The notes below the pieces were generated by a model, which was given only the letters and a program-made list of their open reading frames with translations, was not told the origin of the DNA and made no database searches. From Methylotenera versatilis 301 (GTDB lineage: Bacteria > Pseudomonadota > Gammaproteobacteria > Burkholderiales > Methylophilaceae), in NCBI RefSeq assembly GCF_000093025.1, contig NC_014207.1:1302001-1366000 (forward strand): a DNA stretch of 64,000 nucleotides. The letters run 5' to 3'. Positions within the stretch are counted from its first letter, which is position 1, and each line of letters starts with the position of its first letter. Shown piece after piece: positions 20,506 to 29,471 of the stretch. Position numbers and translations under genes: made by a program.

Positions 20506-21584
20506 GTGAGCAACTTAAACAACATCGCGATCAAATAGATGCCATAGATGAGCAAGTGCTGAAACTCGTCAATGAACGGGCAAAGCTTGCACGTGCGATT
20601 GGTAGCCTGAAAGATGATGGTGTGATTTATCGCCCAGAACGTGAAGCGCAAGTATTGCGCCGCTTGCAAGCCAATAATCAAGGGCCACTTGCTAACGAGG
20701 CTGTGAGTAATATCTTTCGTGCGGTGATGTCTAACTGTCGTGCACTTGAAAAAGAGCTGTCTATTGCGTTCTTAGGGCCATTAGGTACTTATAGTGAAGA
20801 AGCGGCACTCAAACAATTTGGTTTGGGTAGAAGTGCAATCGTTTGTGGTTCAATCGATGAGGTGTTTCGTACTGTCGAGGCTGGTCAAGCTGACTATGGT
20901 GTTGTGCCAGTTGAGAACTCAACCGAAGGCGCGGTTGGGCTTACATTAGACTTGCTGCTATCAAGCCCACTCAAAATTTGCGGTGAAATCACGCTACCAA
21001 TTCATCATTGTTTGTTATCAAAACAAACTGATATTGCTAATATCAGCCATGTGTTTTCACATACACAATCGCTTGCGCAGTGTCACGAATGGCTTAATCG
21101 CATCATGCCAAAGGTAACGCGTGAAGCAGTGACTAGTAATGCACGAGCTGCACAAATGATCCATGATTTGGTTTCTACTGATGGTACTTTTGCTGCAGCA
21201 ATTGCAAGCAAGCGTGCGGCAGAGCTTTTTGACTTAAATATACTCGCTGAAAATATTGAAGATGACGCTAAAAACACCACACGTTTTTTAGTGCTAGGCT
21301 CGCATGAAGTAGCGCCATCAGGTCAAGACAGAACCTCTTTAGTCATGACATCCAAAAACATCCCTGGTGCTATGGTTCAGCTATTAGAACCATTATCAAG
21401 GCATGGTGTCAGTATGACTAAGTTCGAATCTCGCCCATCTAAACAAGGTTTGTGGGATTACGTGTTCTTTGTTGATATTGAAGGCCATCAACACGATGCG
21501 AAAGTAAAAGCTGCATTAGCCGAATGCTTAGAGCGCGCATCATTCCTCAAGGTGCTGGGTTCTTATCCAGTTGCCGTGATTTAA
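20502..21584 (+). CDS. pheA: Bifunctional chorismate mutase / prephenate dehydratase
   Basis: Converts chorismate to phenylpyruvate. Residues about 1-85 are an AroQ-type chorismate mutase (LKQHRDQIDAIDEQVLKLVNERAKLA), 90-270 the prephenate dehydratase domain (FLGPLGTYSEEAAL, VPVENSTEGAVG, NTTRFLVLG) and the last about 80 residues an ACT domain (LVMTSKNIPGAMVQLLEP, FESRPSKQGLWDYVFFVD) for phenylalanine feedback. It is 360 residues long, as other P-proteins. It starts inside the serC stop region. Confidence 0.97.
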   Translation: MSEQLKQHRDQIDAIDEQVLKLVNERAKLARAIGSLKDDGVIYRPEREAQVLRRLQANNQGPLANEAVSNIFRAVMSNCRALEKELSIAFLGPLGTYSEEAALKQFGLGRSAIVCGSIDEVFRTVEAGQADYGVVPVENSTEGAVGLTLDLLLSSPLKICGEITLPIHHCLLSKQTDIANISHVFSHTQSLAQCHEWLNRIMPKVTREAVTSNARAAQMIHDLVSTDGTFAAAIASKRAAELFDLNILAENIEDDAKNTTRFLVLGSHEVAPSGQDRTSLVMTSKNIPGAMVQLLEPLSRHGVSMTKFESRPSKQGLWDYVFFVDIEGHQHDAKVKAALAECLERASFLKVLGSYPVAVI

Positions 21585-21612
21585 GCAAAATTAAGTTTTT
21601 AAGGTTATAAGC

Positions 21613-22743
21613 ATGTCTAGCAGTAATCAAATCCACAGTGCTGTGGCGAAATTAGCACCTGAGTATATTAAAGCGATTGCGCCGTATCAGGGCGGTAAAC
21701 CAATTTCTGAACTCGCCCGTGAAATGGGTTTGCAGGTTGAAGTTATTGTGAAACTTGCATCAAATGAAAATCCTTTGGGCATCAGTCCTAAAGCAGATTA
21801 CGCCATTCAAGAAGCAGTGCTTGATATCGCACGTTATCCTGACGGCAACAGTTTCGCTTTGCGTGATGCTGTGAGTAAAAAATTTAGCATTGCGCCAAAT
21901 CAATTGGTATTTGGTAATGGCTCTAACGATATTTTAGAGCTGGCTGCGCGAGCTTTTTTAACAGCGGGCTGTGAAACCATTTATTCACAACATGCCTTTG
22001 CAGTCTATCCATTAGTGACGCAAGCAACAGGCGCAACAGGCGTAGTTGTGCCAGCTGAAAATTATGGGCATGATTTAACTGCGATGCTTGCGGCAATTAC
22101 GCCAAAAACTCGTATGATATTTGTTGCTAACCCGAATAATCCTACAGGGACATTATTGGGCAAAGATGAATTGCTAGCGTTTTTGAGGCAAGTGCCAAAA
22201 ACTGTGTTGGTGATGTTAGATGAAGCTTATGATGAATATTTATCTGCAGCTAATAAATCTGAAGCGATTGCATGGTTAAGTGAATTTGATAATTTAATCA
22301 TTTCACGCACATTTTCTAAAGCCTATGGTTTAGCTGGCTTGCGTGTTGGATTTGGTTTATGCCATGCTGATATTGCTGATTTGATGAATCGTGTGCGCCA
22401 ACCCTTTAATGTCAATAGTATTGCTCAAGCAGCAGCAGTGGCTTCACTTGCAGATGATGATTTTGTTGAGCGCTCCTACGCACTTAATCAAGCAGGTATG
22501 GCGCAATTGACACAAGGCTTTAATAAGCTGGGACTAGAATATATTCCGTCCTTTGCAAACTTTGTAAGCTTTGCAGTGAGAAATGCAACACAAGTGAATC
22601 AAAAATTATTGCAGAACGGGGTCATCGTACGTCCAATTGCAAATTACGAAATGCCAGATTACTTGCGAGTGAGTATTGGATTATTCAGTGAAAATGCACG
22701 TTTTCTAGAAGTACTAGAACAAATTTTAAAAAGTAATGAATAA
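21613..22743 (+). CDS. hisC: Histidinol-phosphate aminotransferase
   Basis: PLP enzyme that transaminates imidazole-acetol phosphate in histidine synthesis; members of this family placed among aromatic genes often also accept aromatic amino acids. It has 376 residues. [12 protein letters not shown] at the N-terminus, [10 protein letters not shown] and the PLP-lysine motif [14 protein letters not shown] are intact. Gene order between pheA and aroG favours a role, perhaps dual, in phenylalanine/tyrosine transamination (inference). AAGG lies upstream of the ATG. Confidence 0.93.
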   Translation: MSSSNQIHSAVAKLAPEYIKAIAPYQGGKPISELAREMGLQVEVIVKLASNENPLGISPKADYAIQEAVLDIARYPDGNSFALRDAVSKKFSIAPNQLVFGNGSNDILELAARAFLTAGCETIYSQHAFAVYPLVTQATGATGVVVPAENYGHDLTAMLAAITPKTRMIFVANPNNPTGTLLGKDELLAFLRQVPKTVLVMLDEAYDEYLSAANKSEAIAWLSEFDNLIISRTFSKAYGLAGLRVGFGLCHADIADLMNRVRQPFNVNSIAQAAAVASLADDDFVERSYALNQAGMAQLTQGFNKLGLEYIPSFANFVSFAVRNATQVNQKLLQNGVIVRPIANYEMPDYLRVSIGLFSENARFLEVLEQILKSNE

Positions 22744-23817
22744 ATGAGCGAATATAAAAAGCTAGCCACAGACGATGTACGAATACGCGAGATTAAAAAG
22801 CTAATTACGCCATTAGAGCTATTGGATCGCTTGAAAGAAAGTGCTGATTCAACAGAAAATATCTTAGCCACGCGTAAAGAAATCCATCATATATTACATC
22901 AGTCTGATGACCGTCTATTGGTGGTTGTAGGGCCATGTTCTATACACGACACTAAGGCGGGCTTGGAGTACGCACATCGCTTGATGGAGGTTCGCAAGAA
23001 TTTGGCGAAAGATTTGTTGATCGTGATGCGCGTGTATTTCGAAAAACCACGTACGACAGTGGGATGGAAAGGCTTAATCAATGACCCACATCTTGATGGC
23101 AGCTATAAAATCAACGAAGGCCTAGAAATTGCGCGTAAGTTTTTACTAGATGTAAATGAGCTTGGCATGCCAGCTGGAGCCGAGTTTCTAGATATGATTA
23201 CGCCGCAATATGTCGCGGACTTAGTAAGCTGGGGTGCAATTGGGGCGCGCACAACTGAGTCGCAGGTGCATCGTGAGCTGACTTCTGGTTTATCTTGCCC
23301 TGTAGGGTTCAAGAATGGCACTGATAGCGGTGTGCGTGTCGCGATAGATGCGATTAAAACCGCTTCTAGCCCACATCACTTTTTATCTGTGACCAAAGAA
23401 GGTCAATCTGCCATATTTTCAACATCGGGCAATGAAGATTGCCACGTGATTCTGCGTGGTGGTAAAACGCCTAATTACGATGCGAAAAGTGTTAAAGAGG
23501 CTTGTGAGAACTTGTCTGCTGCGGGTCTTGAACCAATATTGATGATTGATTGCAGTCACGGTAATAGTAGCAAAAACTACTTGCGCCAAAAAGATGTCGC
23601 GCAAGATATTGCTGCGCAATTGTCGAATGGTAATCAACACATCATTGGTGTGATGCTGGAATCGCATCTTAATGAAGGTCGTCAGGATCACACGCCAGGG
23701 TGCGAATTAGAGTACGGAAAATCTATCACTGATGCCTGTTTAGGTTGGGATGATACGGTTGATATGCTCAATATACTAGCCTCTGCTGTGCGAACACGTC
23801 GCCAGAAAAGTAATTAG
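22744..23817 (+). CDS. aroG: 3-deoxy-7-phosphoheptulonate synthase, class I
   Basis: Condenses phosphoenolpyruvate with erythrose 4-phosphate, the entry to the shikimate pathway. It is 357 residues long and aligns along its length with E. coli AroG as I recall it (VVGPCSIHD, MRVYFEKPRTTVGWKGLINDP in two overlapping parts, ARTTESQVHRELTSGLSCP). The N-terminal about 35 residues carry the feedback-binding arm of the type Ia enzymes; which amino acid inhibits cannot be decided here. The ATG follows the hisC TAA without any gap, so the two are coupled. Confidence 0.93.
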   Translation: MSEYKKLATDDVRIREIKKLITPLELLDRLKESADSTENILATRKEIHHILHQSDDRLLVVVGPCSIHDTKAGLEYAHRLMEVRKNLAKDLLIVMRVYFEKPRTTVGWKGLINDPHLDGSYKINEGLEIARKFLLDVNELGMPAGAEFLDMITPQYVADLVSWGAIGARTTESQVHRELTSGLSCPVGFKNGTDSGVRVAIDAIKTASSPHHFLSVTKEGQSAIFSTSGNEDCHVILRGGKTPNYDAKSVKEACENLSAAGLEPILMIDCSHGNSSKNYLRQKDVAQDIAAQLSNGNQHIIGVMLESHLNEGRQDHTPGCELEYGKSITDACLGWDDTVDMLNILASAVRTRRQKSN

Positions 23818-23851
23818 CTGTTTACCTGCACGGGTGGCATCATGAATTTAC

Positions 23852-23963
23852 TTAGTCGTTAATCAGTAACTTTGCAGTGTTGCTGCAACTTATTAGAGCG
23901 CATTATTCGTTTCACGTTGTAGCGATAAATAAACAAGCAGCAACGAATTCAATTAACGACTAA
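23852..23963 (+). promoter_or_regulatory. Nested inverted repeats in the pqqA leader
   Basis: TTAGTCGTTAAT (23852-23863) is the exact reverse complement of ATTAACGACTAA (23952-23963). Inside it GTTGCTGC (23879-23886) pairs with GCAGCAAC (23937-23944), and TTATT (23890-23894) with AATAA (23928-23932); the interior can add a small CGTTTCACG hairpin. Together they can fold a 112-nt imperfect hairpin that ends 3 nt before the AGGA ribosome site of pqqA. It may be a regulatory RNA leader, a stabilising 5' structure, or protein sites on DNA. The pairing is seen; the function is unknown. Confidence 0.65.
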
Positions 23964-23978
23964 AAAAGGAAATTTATC

Positions 23979-24050
23979 ATGTGGACAACACCAGCAGCTA
24001 CAGAAATGCGTTTTGGCTTTGAAGTTACAATGTACGTAATGAACAAGTAA
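23979..24050 (+). CDS. pqqA: Pyrroloquinoline quinone precursor peptide PqqA
   Basis: This 23-residue peptide begins Met-Trp-Thr-Thr-Pro and is the ribosomal precursor of PQQ. Glu15 and Tyr19 stand in the required Glu-x-x-x-Tyr spacing; PqqE with PqqD crosslinks these two side chains, and they become the PQQ skeleton. AAAGGA lies 8-9 nt before the ATG. A terminator follows directly, and pqqB-E come after it. The residues around the crosslink (RFGFEVTMYV) are typical of the family. Confidence 0.96.
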   Translation: MWTTPAATEMRFGFEVTMYVMNK

Positions 24051-24061
24051 TTTGTTCAAAT

Positions 24062-24092
24062 AAAAGGCTGTCATTTTTGACAGCCTTTTTTT
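24062..24092 (+). terminator. Terminator between pqqA and pqqB
   Basis: AAGGCTGTCA (24064-24073) and TGACAGCCTT (24078-24087) form a 10-bp stem with a TTTT loop, followed by T residues to 24092. It lies 12 bp after pqqA. Partial readthrough would give much more pqqA than pqqBCDE mRNA, which fits a peptide substrate consumed one per cofactor. Confidence 0.92.
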
Positions 24093-24150
24093 ATTTTGAT
24101 GCATTTAAAATATCGTAAAATTTAGTTTTAATTTAAATAAAAAGAGTCTC

Positions 24151-25065
24151 ATGCATATACACGTATTAGGATCAGGGGCTGGTGGCGGGTTTCCTCAGTG
24201 GAATTGTAATTGTGAAAACTGTAAAGGAGTTCGTGCTGGCACCATTAAAGCTTCAACGCGCACACAGTCTTCAATAGCGGTGAGTGCTGATGGCATTAAC
24301 TGGATACTATTTAACGCATCACCTGATATTAAAAAGCAATTAGATGACTTTCCTGCGTTTCAACCCGCACGCCTAGTTCGCGACACTGCTATTTCGGCGA
24401 TTGTCATTACCGATGCGCAAATTGATCATGTCACTGGTTTGCTCACACTGCGTGAGCACAACAAACCTTGGGAAATTTATTGTACCGATGCGGTAAAAGA
24501 TGATTTAACAACAGGCTTTCCTGTGTTTAATATTTTAGGTTATTTCCGTGGTATTAATCACCATGAAATCGCGACTGACCAATCCATATTCACCATTCCA
24601 ACCGCAGCAGGCATAGAGTTTACCGCGGTACCATTATTAAGTAATGCACCGCCTTACTCACCACGCAGAGACAAACCTTTGCCTGGCGATAATATTGGTA
24701 TGCACATTAAAGACACGCGCACTGGTAAAAGTTTATTCTACGCACCAGGTTTAGGTGTGGCTGAGCCACATGTGCTGGAATATATGCGTAACGCAGATTG
24801 CATATTGGTGGATGGTACTGTTTGGACTGATGATGAAATGTCTAAAGAAGGTATTAGCAATAAACGTGCAAGCGAAATGGGTCATTTAGATCAATCAAGT
24901 GATGGCGGCATTATGAGTATTTTGAATGCGATGGAGAAACCACGCAAAATATTGATTCATATCAACAATACAAATCCAATTTTGAATGAAGATTCATCTC
25001 AACGTGCCACATTGAATAAAGCAGGCATTGAGGTTGCCTATGATGGCATGGACATCATTCTTTAG
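24151..25065 (+). CDS. pqqB: PqqB, metallo-beta-lactamase-fold PQQ synthesis protein
   Basis: It is 304 residues long, as known PqqB proteins. The N-terminal [18 protein letters not shown] carries the family's glycine-rich strand and the cysteine cluster CNCENCKG that forms a zinc site; [12 protein letters not shown] replaces the canonical HxHxDH of hydrolytic members. PqqB is proposed to be an iron-dependent hydroxylase acting on the Glu-Tyr product. The ATG is 10 nt after AAAGAG; pqqC follows after 9 bp. Confidence 0.96.
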   Translation: MHIHVLGSGAGGGFPQWNCNCENCKGVRAGTIKASTRTQSSIAVSADGINWILFNASPDIKKQLDDFPAFQPARLVRDTAISAIVITDAQIDHVTGLLTLREHNKPWEIYCTDAVKDDLTTGFPVFNILGYFRGINHHEIATDQSIFTIPTAAGIEFTAVPLLSNAPPYSPRRDKPLPGDNIGMHIKDTRTGKSLFYAPGLGVAEPHVLEYMRNADCILVDGTVWTDDEMSKEGISNKRASEMGHLDQSSDGGIMSILNAMEKPRKILIHINNTNPILNEDSSQRATLNKAGIEVAYDGMDIIL

Positions 25066-25074
25066 GAGAACAAA

Positions 25075-25836
25075 ATGAACGCAATTGCAAACGATAATCT
25101 ACCTTGGTCACGTGAAGAGTTTGAAGAAAAACTTCGCGAAAAAGGTAAGGGCTACCATATTTATCATCCGTTTCACGTGATGATGTATGAAGGTAAATTG
25201 ACCAAAGAGCAGTTGCAATGCTGGGTGGCGAACCGTTTTTACTACCAAATTGCGATTCCGATGAAAGATGGTGCAATTCTTTCAAATTGCCCTGATGTAG
25301 AAGTGCGTAAACAATGGATCGTGCGTATTACTGATCATGATGGCGTGGGTGATACTGTAGGTGGTATTGAAGCCTGGATTCAACTCGGTGCAGCGGTCGG
25401 TCTTAGTCGTGAGGATATTGTGAGCTTGAAAATGGTGAGCCCAGGTGTACGTTTTGCTGTGGATGCTTACATCAACTTTGCTAAACAACGCACTTGGCAA
25501 GAGTCAGTATGTTCAAGCTTAACCGAGCTATTCGCGCCGCACATACACCAGCAGCGGATTAGCTCATGGCCTACTATGTACCCGTGGATTAAAGAAGAAG
25601 GTTTAACTTACTTTAAAAAACGCCTGACAGAAGCGCGTCGTGATGTAGAGCAGGGTTTGGATGTAACGCTTAATTACTTTAGCACTTCACGTGAAATGCA
25701 AATGAAGGCGCTTGATATTTTGCAGTTTAAATTGAACATACTATGGGTGATTGCTGATTCAATTATGTTGGCTTCAACGCTTGATATTAAAATTGATGGA
25801 AAAGACTATTTCCATCAGCCAGTCATCAACTTTTAG
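25075..25836 (+). CDS. pqqC: Pyrroloquinoline-quinone synthase
   Basis: Catalyses the last step, the ring closure and eight-electron oxidation giving PQQ, with oxygen and no metal. It has 253 residues; the conserved Tyr/His/Arg-rich segments [32 protein letters not shown] and ITDHDG are those of the all-helical PqqC fold. AGGAG stands 8 nt before the ATG, the strongest ribosome site of the operon. Confidence 0.97.
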   Translation: MNAIANDNLPWSREEFEEKLREKGKGYHIYHPFHVMMYEGKLTKEQLQCWVANRFYYQIAIPMKDGAILSNCPDVEVRKQWIVRITDHDGVGDTVGGIEAWIQLGAAVGLSREDIVSLKMVSPGVRFAVDAYINFAKQRTWQESVCSSLTELFAPHIHQQRISSWPTMYPWIKEEGLTYFKKRLTEARRDVEQGLDVTLNYFSTSREMQMKALDILQFKLNILWVIADSIMLASTLDIKIDGKDYFHQPVINF

Positions 25837-25857
25837 AAAAATATTTGATCAAACATT

Positions 25858-26139
25858 ATGGAAATAAATATTCAACACTCTGACATTTACGCGCTTGCGT
25901 TTCACCATCGTTTTCAATGGGAAGAAGCGCAACAAAGTTATGTGATACTTTTTCCAGAAGGTATGGTCAAACTACATGGTGGTGCAGGAGAAGTGATTAA
26001 GCGCGTAGATGGCAAAGCTACTGTAGGCGATATTGTGACTGAGTTAAAAGCAGCTTTTCCTGACGCTGTTGGAATAGAAGCTGACATTATTGGCATGTTT
26101 GAAATGGCTTACGGAAAAGCTTGGATTCGTAAAGTTTAG
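25858..26139 (+). CDS. pqqD: PqqD, PQQ peptide chaperone
   Basis: This 93-residue protein binds PqqA (RiPP recognition element) and presents it to PqqE. The LFPEGMVKLHGGAGEVIKRVDGKATVGDIVTEL stretch (in parts) matches PqqD. It is a separate gene, not fused to pqqC or pqqE as in some methylotrophs. It lies 21 bp after pqqC. Confidence 0.95.
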   Translation: MEINIQHSDIYALAFHHRFQWEEAQQSYVILFPEGMVKLHGGAGEVIKRVDGKATVGDIVTELKAAFPDAVGIEADIIGMFEMAYGKAWIRKV

Positions 26140-26188
26140 TATCGGAATTTAATTGGTCTGTGACTAATTGAATATTTAGGAGTAGTAA

Positions 26189-27418
26189 ATGACACAAACT
26201 TCACTAGGTGAGTCAGTCGTACAAAAAGAGCTGCATGCACAGGCACAGAATAATGGTGTTGCGGCTAATATTACACAAACTCAGCCACTTTGGTTACTGG
26301 CTGAAGTGACTTATCGCTGTCCACTGCACTGCGCTTTTTGCTACAACCCGACTGATTACGATAAACACACGCAAAATGAATTAACAACTGAGCAATGGAT
26401 ACAAGCTTTGCGTGATGCGCGCAAAATGGGCGCCATACAGCTTGGTATTTCTGGCGGTGAGCCTTTGTTACGCGATGATATTGAAGACATTGTGATTGAA
26501 GCTAGAAAATTGGGCTATTACAGCAACCTGATTACCTCTGGTGTTGGTTTAACTGAAAAGCGTATTCAAGCCTTTAAAGAGGGTGGTTTAGACCACATTC
26601 AGCTTTCAATGCACGATATTACGGAAGAAATTAACAACTTCATCACTAATACCAAAACATTTGAACTGAAGAAAAAAGTGGCTGCCATGATTAAAAATCA
26701 CGGCTACCCAATGGTGCTAAATGTGGTGATACATCGCTACAACATTGGCCATATCAAAGAAATTTTAGAGATGGCTGAAGCCTTAGGCGCAGATTATGTA
26801 GAGCTTGCTAATACTCAATATTACGGCTGGTCATTAGTCAATCGCAGCCAGTTAATGCCGCTTAAAGAGCAAATTGATGAAGCGGAACGCATCACCAATG
26901 AGTTCCGTGAAAAAGTCGGCAACAAGATGAAGATCTTTTTTGTGGTACCAGATTACTTTGGCGACCGCCCTAAAAAATGTATGAATGGTTGGGGTGAGGT
27001 CTTTATGATCGTCACTGCTAATGGCGATGTGTTGCCATGTCATTCAGCACGTGTTTTGCCGAATATGGCATTTCCAAATGTGCGCGAAAAAGGTCTGGAG
27101 TATGCTTGGAAGGAATCACCAGCCTTTAATAAGTATCGCGGTACCGCTTGGATGAAAGGTCCGTGCGTGACGTGTCCAGAGAAAATGAATGATTTAGGCG
27201 GTTGTCGCTGCCAGGCATTTTTACTGACAGGCGATGCAGAAGCTGCCGACCCTGTGTGCTCACTTTCACCACATCACCATTTAATTGAAAAAGCGATTGA
27301 AGACAGCAAAAATCCAGTAATAGCTAACCAACCAATTATTTTTAGAACTGATAAGAACTCTAAGAAATATGTAGCGGGTGATAAAGAGCGAATTGCTGAG
27401 TTTCATGCTTTACCCTAA
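26189..27418 (+). CDS. pqqE: PqqA peptide cyclase (radical SAM, SPASM)
   Basis: Forms the carbon-carbon bond between Glu and Tyr of PqqA. It has 409 residues. The radical SAM cysteines are Cys44, Cys48 and Cys51 in YRCPLHCAFCYNP; the GISGGEPLL motif follows. The C-terminal SPASM cluster cysteines are visible in LPCHSAR, GPCVTCPEKM and GGCRCQAF. The N-terminus is about 30 residues longer than the core. AGGAG precedes the ATG by 7-8 nt. The operon ends with the terminator at 27438-27475. Confidence 0.97.
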   Translation: MTQTSLGESVVQKELHAQAQNNGVAANITQTQPLWLLAEVTYRCPLHCAFCYNPTDYDKHTQNELTTEQWIQALRDARKMGAIQLGISGGEPLLRDDIEDIVIEARKLGYYSNLITSGVGLTEKRIQAFKEGGLDHIQLSMHDITEEINNFITNTKTFELKKKVAAMIKNHGYPMVLNVVIHRYNIGHIKEILEMAEALGADYVELANTQYYGWSLVNRSQLMPLKEQIDEAERITNEFREKVGNKMKIFFVVPDYFGDRPKKCMNGWGEVFMIVTANGDVLPCHSARVLPNMAFPNVREKGLEYAWKESPAFNKYRGTAWMKGPCVTCPEKMNDLGGCRCQAFLLTGDAEAADPVCSLSPHHHLIEKAIEDSKNPVIANQPIIFRTDKNSKKYVAGDKERIAEFHALP

Positions 27419-27437
27419 GTTTTAGCAGATATAATAC

Positions 27438-27475
27438 AAAGCGCGCAGTTATCCAAACTTGCGCGCTTTTTTATT
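27438..27475 (+). terminator. Intrinsic terminator after pqqE
   Basis: AAAGCGCGCA (27438-27447) and TGCGCGCTTT (27460-27469) form a 10-bp stem with a 12-nt loop, followed by T residues. It closes the pqq operon. Confidence 0.93.
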
Positions 27476-27485
27476 TTTAGAATAT

Positions 27486-28682
27486 ATGAAACCAAGCTCC
27501 CATCCTACCCATTCAAATCTCTTAGTTTATGTGCTGGCGAGTCTTGCGGCACTTGCACCCTTTGCTATCGATACCTACTTGCCTGCATTCCATGTGATGG
27601 GCGCACAGTTAGGTGCGAGCGATGTGCAAATTCAACAAAGTCTGACTTTTTACTTATTGCCATATGCGCTCATGACTTTATGGCATGGTGCAATTTCTGA
27701 CTCAATAGGACGCATTACCACTATTAAATGGGGGTTAGGTGTGTTTGTGCTGGCATCTATAGGCTGTGCCTTTGCACCTAATGTCGAGACCTTATGGTTC
27801 TTTCGTGCCTTACAAGGTATTTCAGGTGGTGCTGGTAATGTTGTTGCGCGTGCCATGGTGCGCGACTTATTTGAAGGTGCGCAGGCGCAGCGCGTGATGG
27901 CGACAGTGCAGATGTTGTTTGGTATCGCACCAGCAATAGCGCCGATTATAGGTGGCGTGTTGCTTGGCATATACTGGCAAGCTATTTTTATTTTTTTAGC
28001 ATTTTATTCAGCATTTAGTCTCTGGGCTGCTATACGCTATTTGCCAGAAACTGTACCCGTTAAAAAACGTATGCCGTTATCCGCAAAACAAGTGATTAAA
28101 GATTACAAAGTGATATTTGGTGATAAAGAATTTAATTATGTTGTATTAGCACTCAGTGCAAATTTTGCAGGTTTTTTTCTATATGTATTAGCCAGCCCTG
28201 TATTCTTAGTTAAGCAGCTAGGTTTTACTCAACATCAGTTTGGCTATATGTTTATTCCTACCGTTTGCGGCATGATACTGGGATCATTTCTAGCAAAACG
28301 AGCAGCGGGGCGTTATGCTAGACAAAAAGTAGTTAAAGTAGCTTATCTTTGGATGGCGGCAATGGTCATCTTAAATGTTCTCATTTGCTATACATTGCCC
28401 ACACGACCACTATATAACATCTTACCGATTGCTCTATTTAATATAGGCATGGCATTGGCAATGCCTATACTTTCACTTGTCGCCCTTGACCGACATCCCA
28501 AAATCCGAGGCACTGCAGCTTCAGGTCAAGCATTTATACAAATGTTGCTATCGACAGTATCTGCTGGTTTGATTGTACCTTTAGTCTGGTATGCGCCATC
28601 TGGCTTGGCATTGACGATGGCAGGGTATTTGATATTTGGCTGGTTGATGATGCGTAAAAGCAAGTTTTATAACCATCAATAA
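27486..28682 (+). CDS. Bcr/CflA-family multidrug efflux MFS transporter
   Basis: This is a 12-TM drug:H+ antiporter of 398 residues from ATG 27486. The opening LASLAALAPFAIDTYLPAF carries the family's DTYLP motif in TM1, and SDSIGRITTIKWG is MFS motif A between TM2 and TM3. ARAMVRDLFEG and the conserved GIAPAIAPIIGG of TM5 (motif C) support an antiporter. A TTG at 27459 in the same frame lies inside the upstream terminator stem, so it cannot be the start. The substrate is unknown. Confidence 0.92.
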   Translation: MKPSSHPTHSNLLVYVLASLAALAPFAIDTYLPAFHVMGAQLGASDVQIQQSLTFYLLPYALMTLWHGAISDSIGRITTIKWGLGVFVLASIGCAFAPNVETLWFFRALQGISGGAGNVVARAMVRDLFEGAQAQRVMATVQMLFGIAPAIAPIIGGVLLGIYWQAIFIFLAFYSAFSLWAAIRYLPETVPVKKRMPLSAKQVIKDYKVIFGDKEFNYVVLALSANFAGFFLYVLASPVFLVKQLGFTQHQFGYMFIPTVCGMILGSFLAKRAAGRYARQKVVKVAYLWMAAMVILNVLICYTLPTRPLYNILPIALFNIGMALAMPILSLVALDRHPKIRGTAASGQAFIQMLLSTVSAGLIVPLVWYAPSGLALTMAGYLIFGWLMMRKSKFYNHQ

Positions 28683-28730
28683 AAAATTAACTTTGATTTC
28701 AGAGCGGAGTGTGCATGACATTTAATTTTA

Positions 28731-29228
28731 TTAATTCTCTGTCTTCCAAAGCAAATACACGCGACAGTCAAACTCTAGTTGATGGTAGTTTGGTTCCATG
28801 TGCTGGCAGAGTTGATAGAAAGCCTTGTCATGGTTGCGTTCTTTTAAATGTGCGAGTTCATGCACTACAATCATTTTTAAAAAATCAGCGGGTGTTTCTT
28901 TAAAAAACGAAGAAATGCGTATTTCTTTTTTAGCTTTAAGCTTGCCACCCTGTACGCGCGAGATTGCCGTATTCAGCCCTAGTGCATGGTGATCGATAGT
29001 TAAGCGGTTGTCATAATGTACTTTGTCCAACAATGGCGCATTGCGCAAGAAAGCTTGCTTCAGCTCGTTACTATAAACATATAACGCTTTATCAGTTTGA
29101 ATCTGATGCGACTCTGGATAACGTTGTGCGATGTATTCACCCAGCATGTTTTGAGATTGCAACTGTCGGATTTTATCCTGTAGCGAAGCAGAGTAATGTT
29201 GCAGATATTTGAGTGGAGTTGGCGTCAT
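28731..29228 (-). CDS. YgjP-like metallopeptidase (M48-related, DUF45)
   Basis: This 165-residue protein has the zinc-peptidase motif HELAH at residues 123-127 and a third ligand His133 in KERNHDKAFY, as in the YgjP/DUF45 (WLM-related) family. It is shorter than E. coli-type homologues at the N-terminus but holds the whole C-terminal catalytic part. It lies alone on the minus strand, converging with the transporter gene and divergent from the next gene. The substrate is unknown. Confidence 0.85.
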   Translation of the reverse strand: MTPTPLKYLQHYSASLQDKIRQLQSQNMLGEYIAQRYPESHQIQTDKALYVYSNELKQAFLRNAPLLDKVHYDNRLTIDHHALGLNTAISRVQGGKLKAKKEIRISSFFKETPADFLKMIVVHELAHLKERNHDKAFYQLCQHMEPNYHQLEFDCRVYLLWKTEN

Positions 29229-29471
29229 ACGTTGTTAATTATTATACAAACTTTAACTCATTATTAGAAATATTTGAGGTTGTCTATGTGGTGTTCTGAG
29301 CTCAATCCATGTAATAAATTGCTACTGATACCCGTTTTTGTTCTTTAAATTGAAAAGCTTACCATCCATTTAAAATACATCATATCTTGTGTATTTTTAG
29401 TTTTAATTTGGGTTTTATTGATGCGCTAAGTGGTGTTATCAAAGTAGCGTTATCAGAAAATGGAGCAGATG

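Noticed and set aside
27459-27485. TTG start that would lengthen the Bcr/CflA transporter by 9 residues
   Set aside because: It lies inside the stem of the pqqE terminator. ATG 27486 gives the family's usual N-terminus.
28709-28903. 64-aa open frame on the plus strand after the Bcr/CflA gene
   Set aside because: It lies antisense to the YgjP-like metallopeptidase, which has a full zinc motif; the short frame has no family features.
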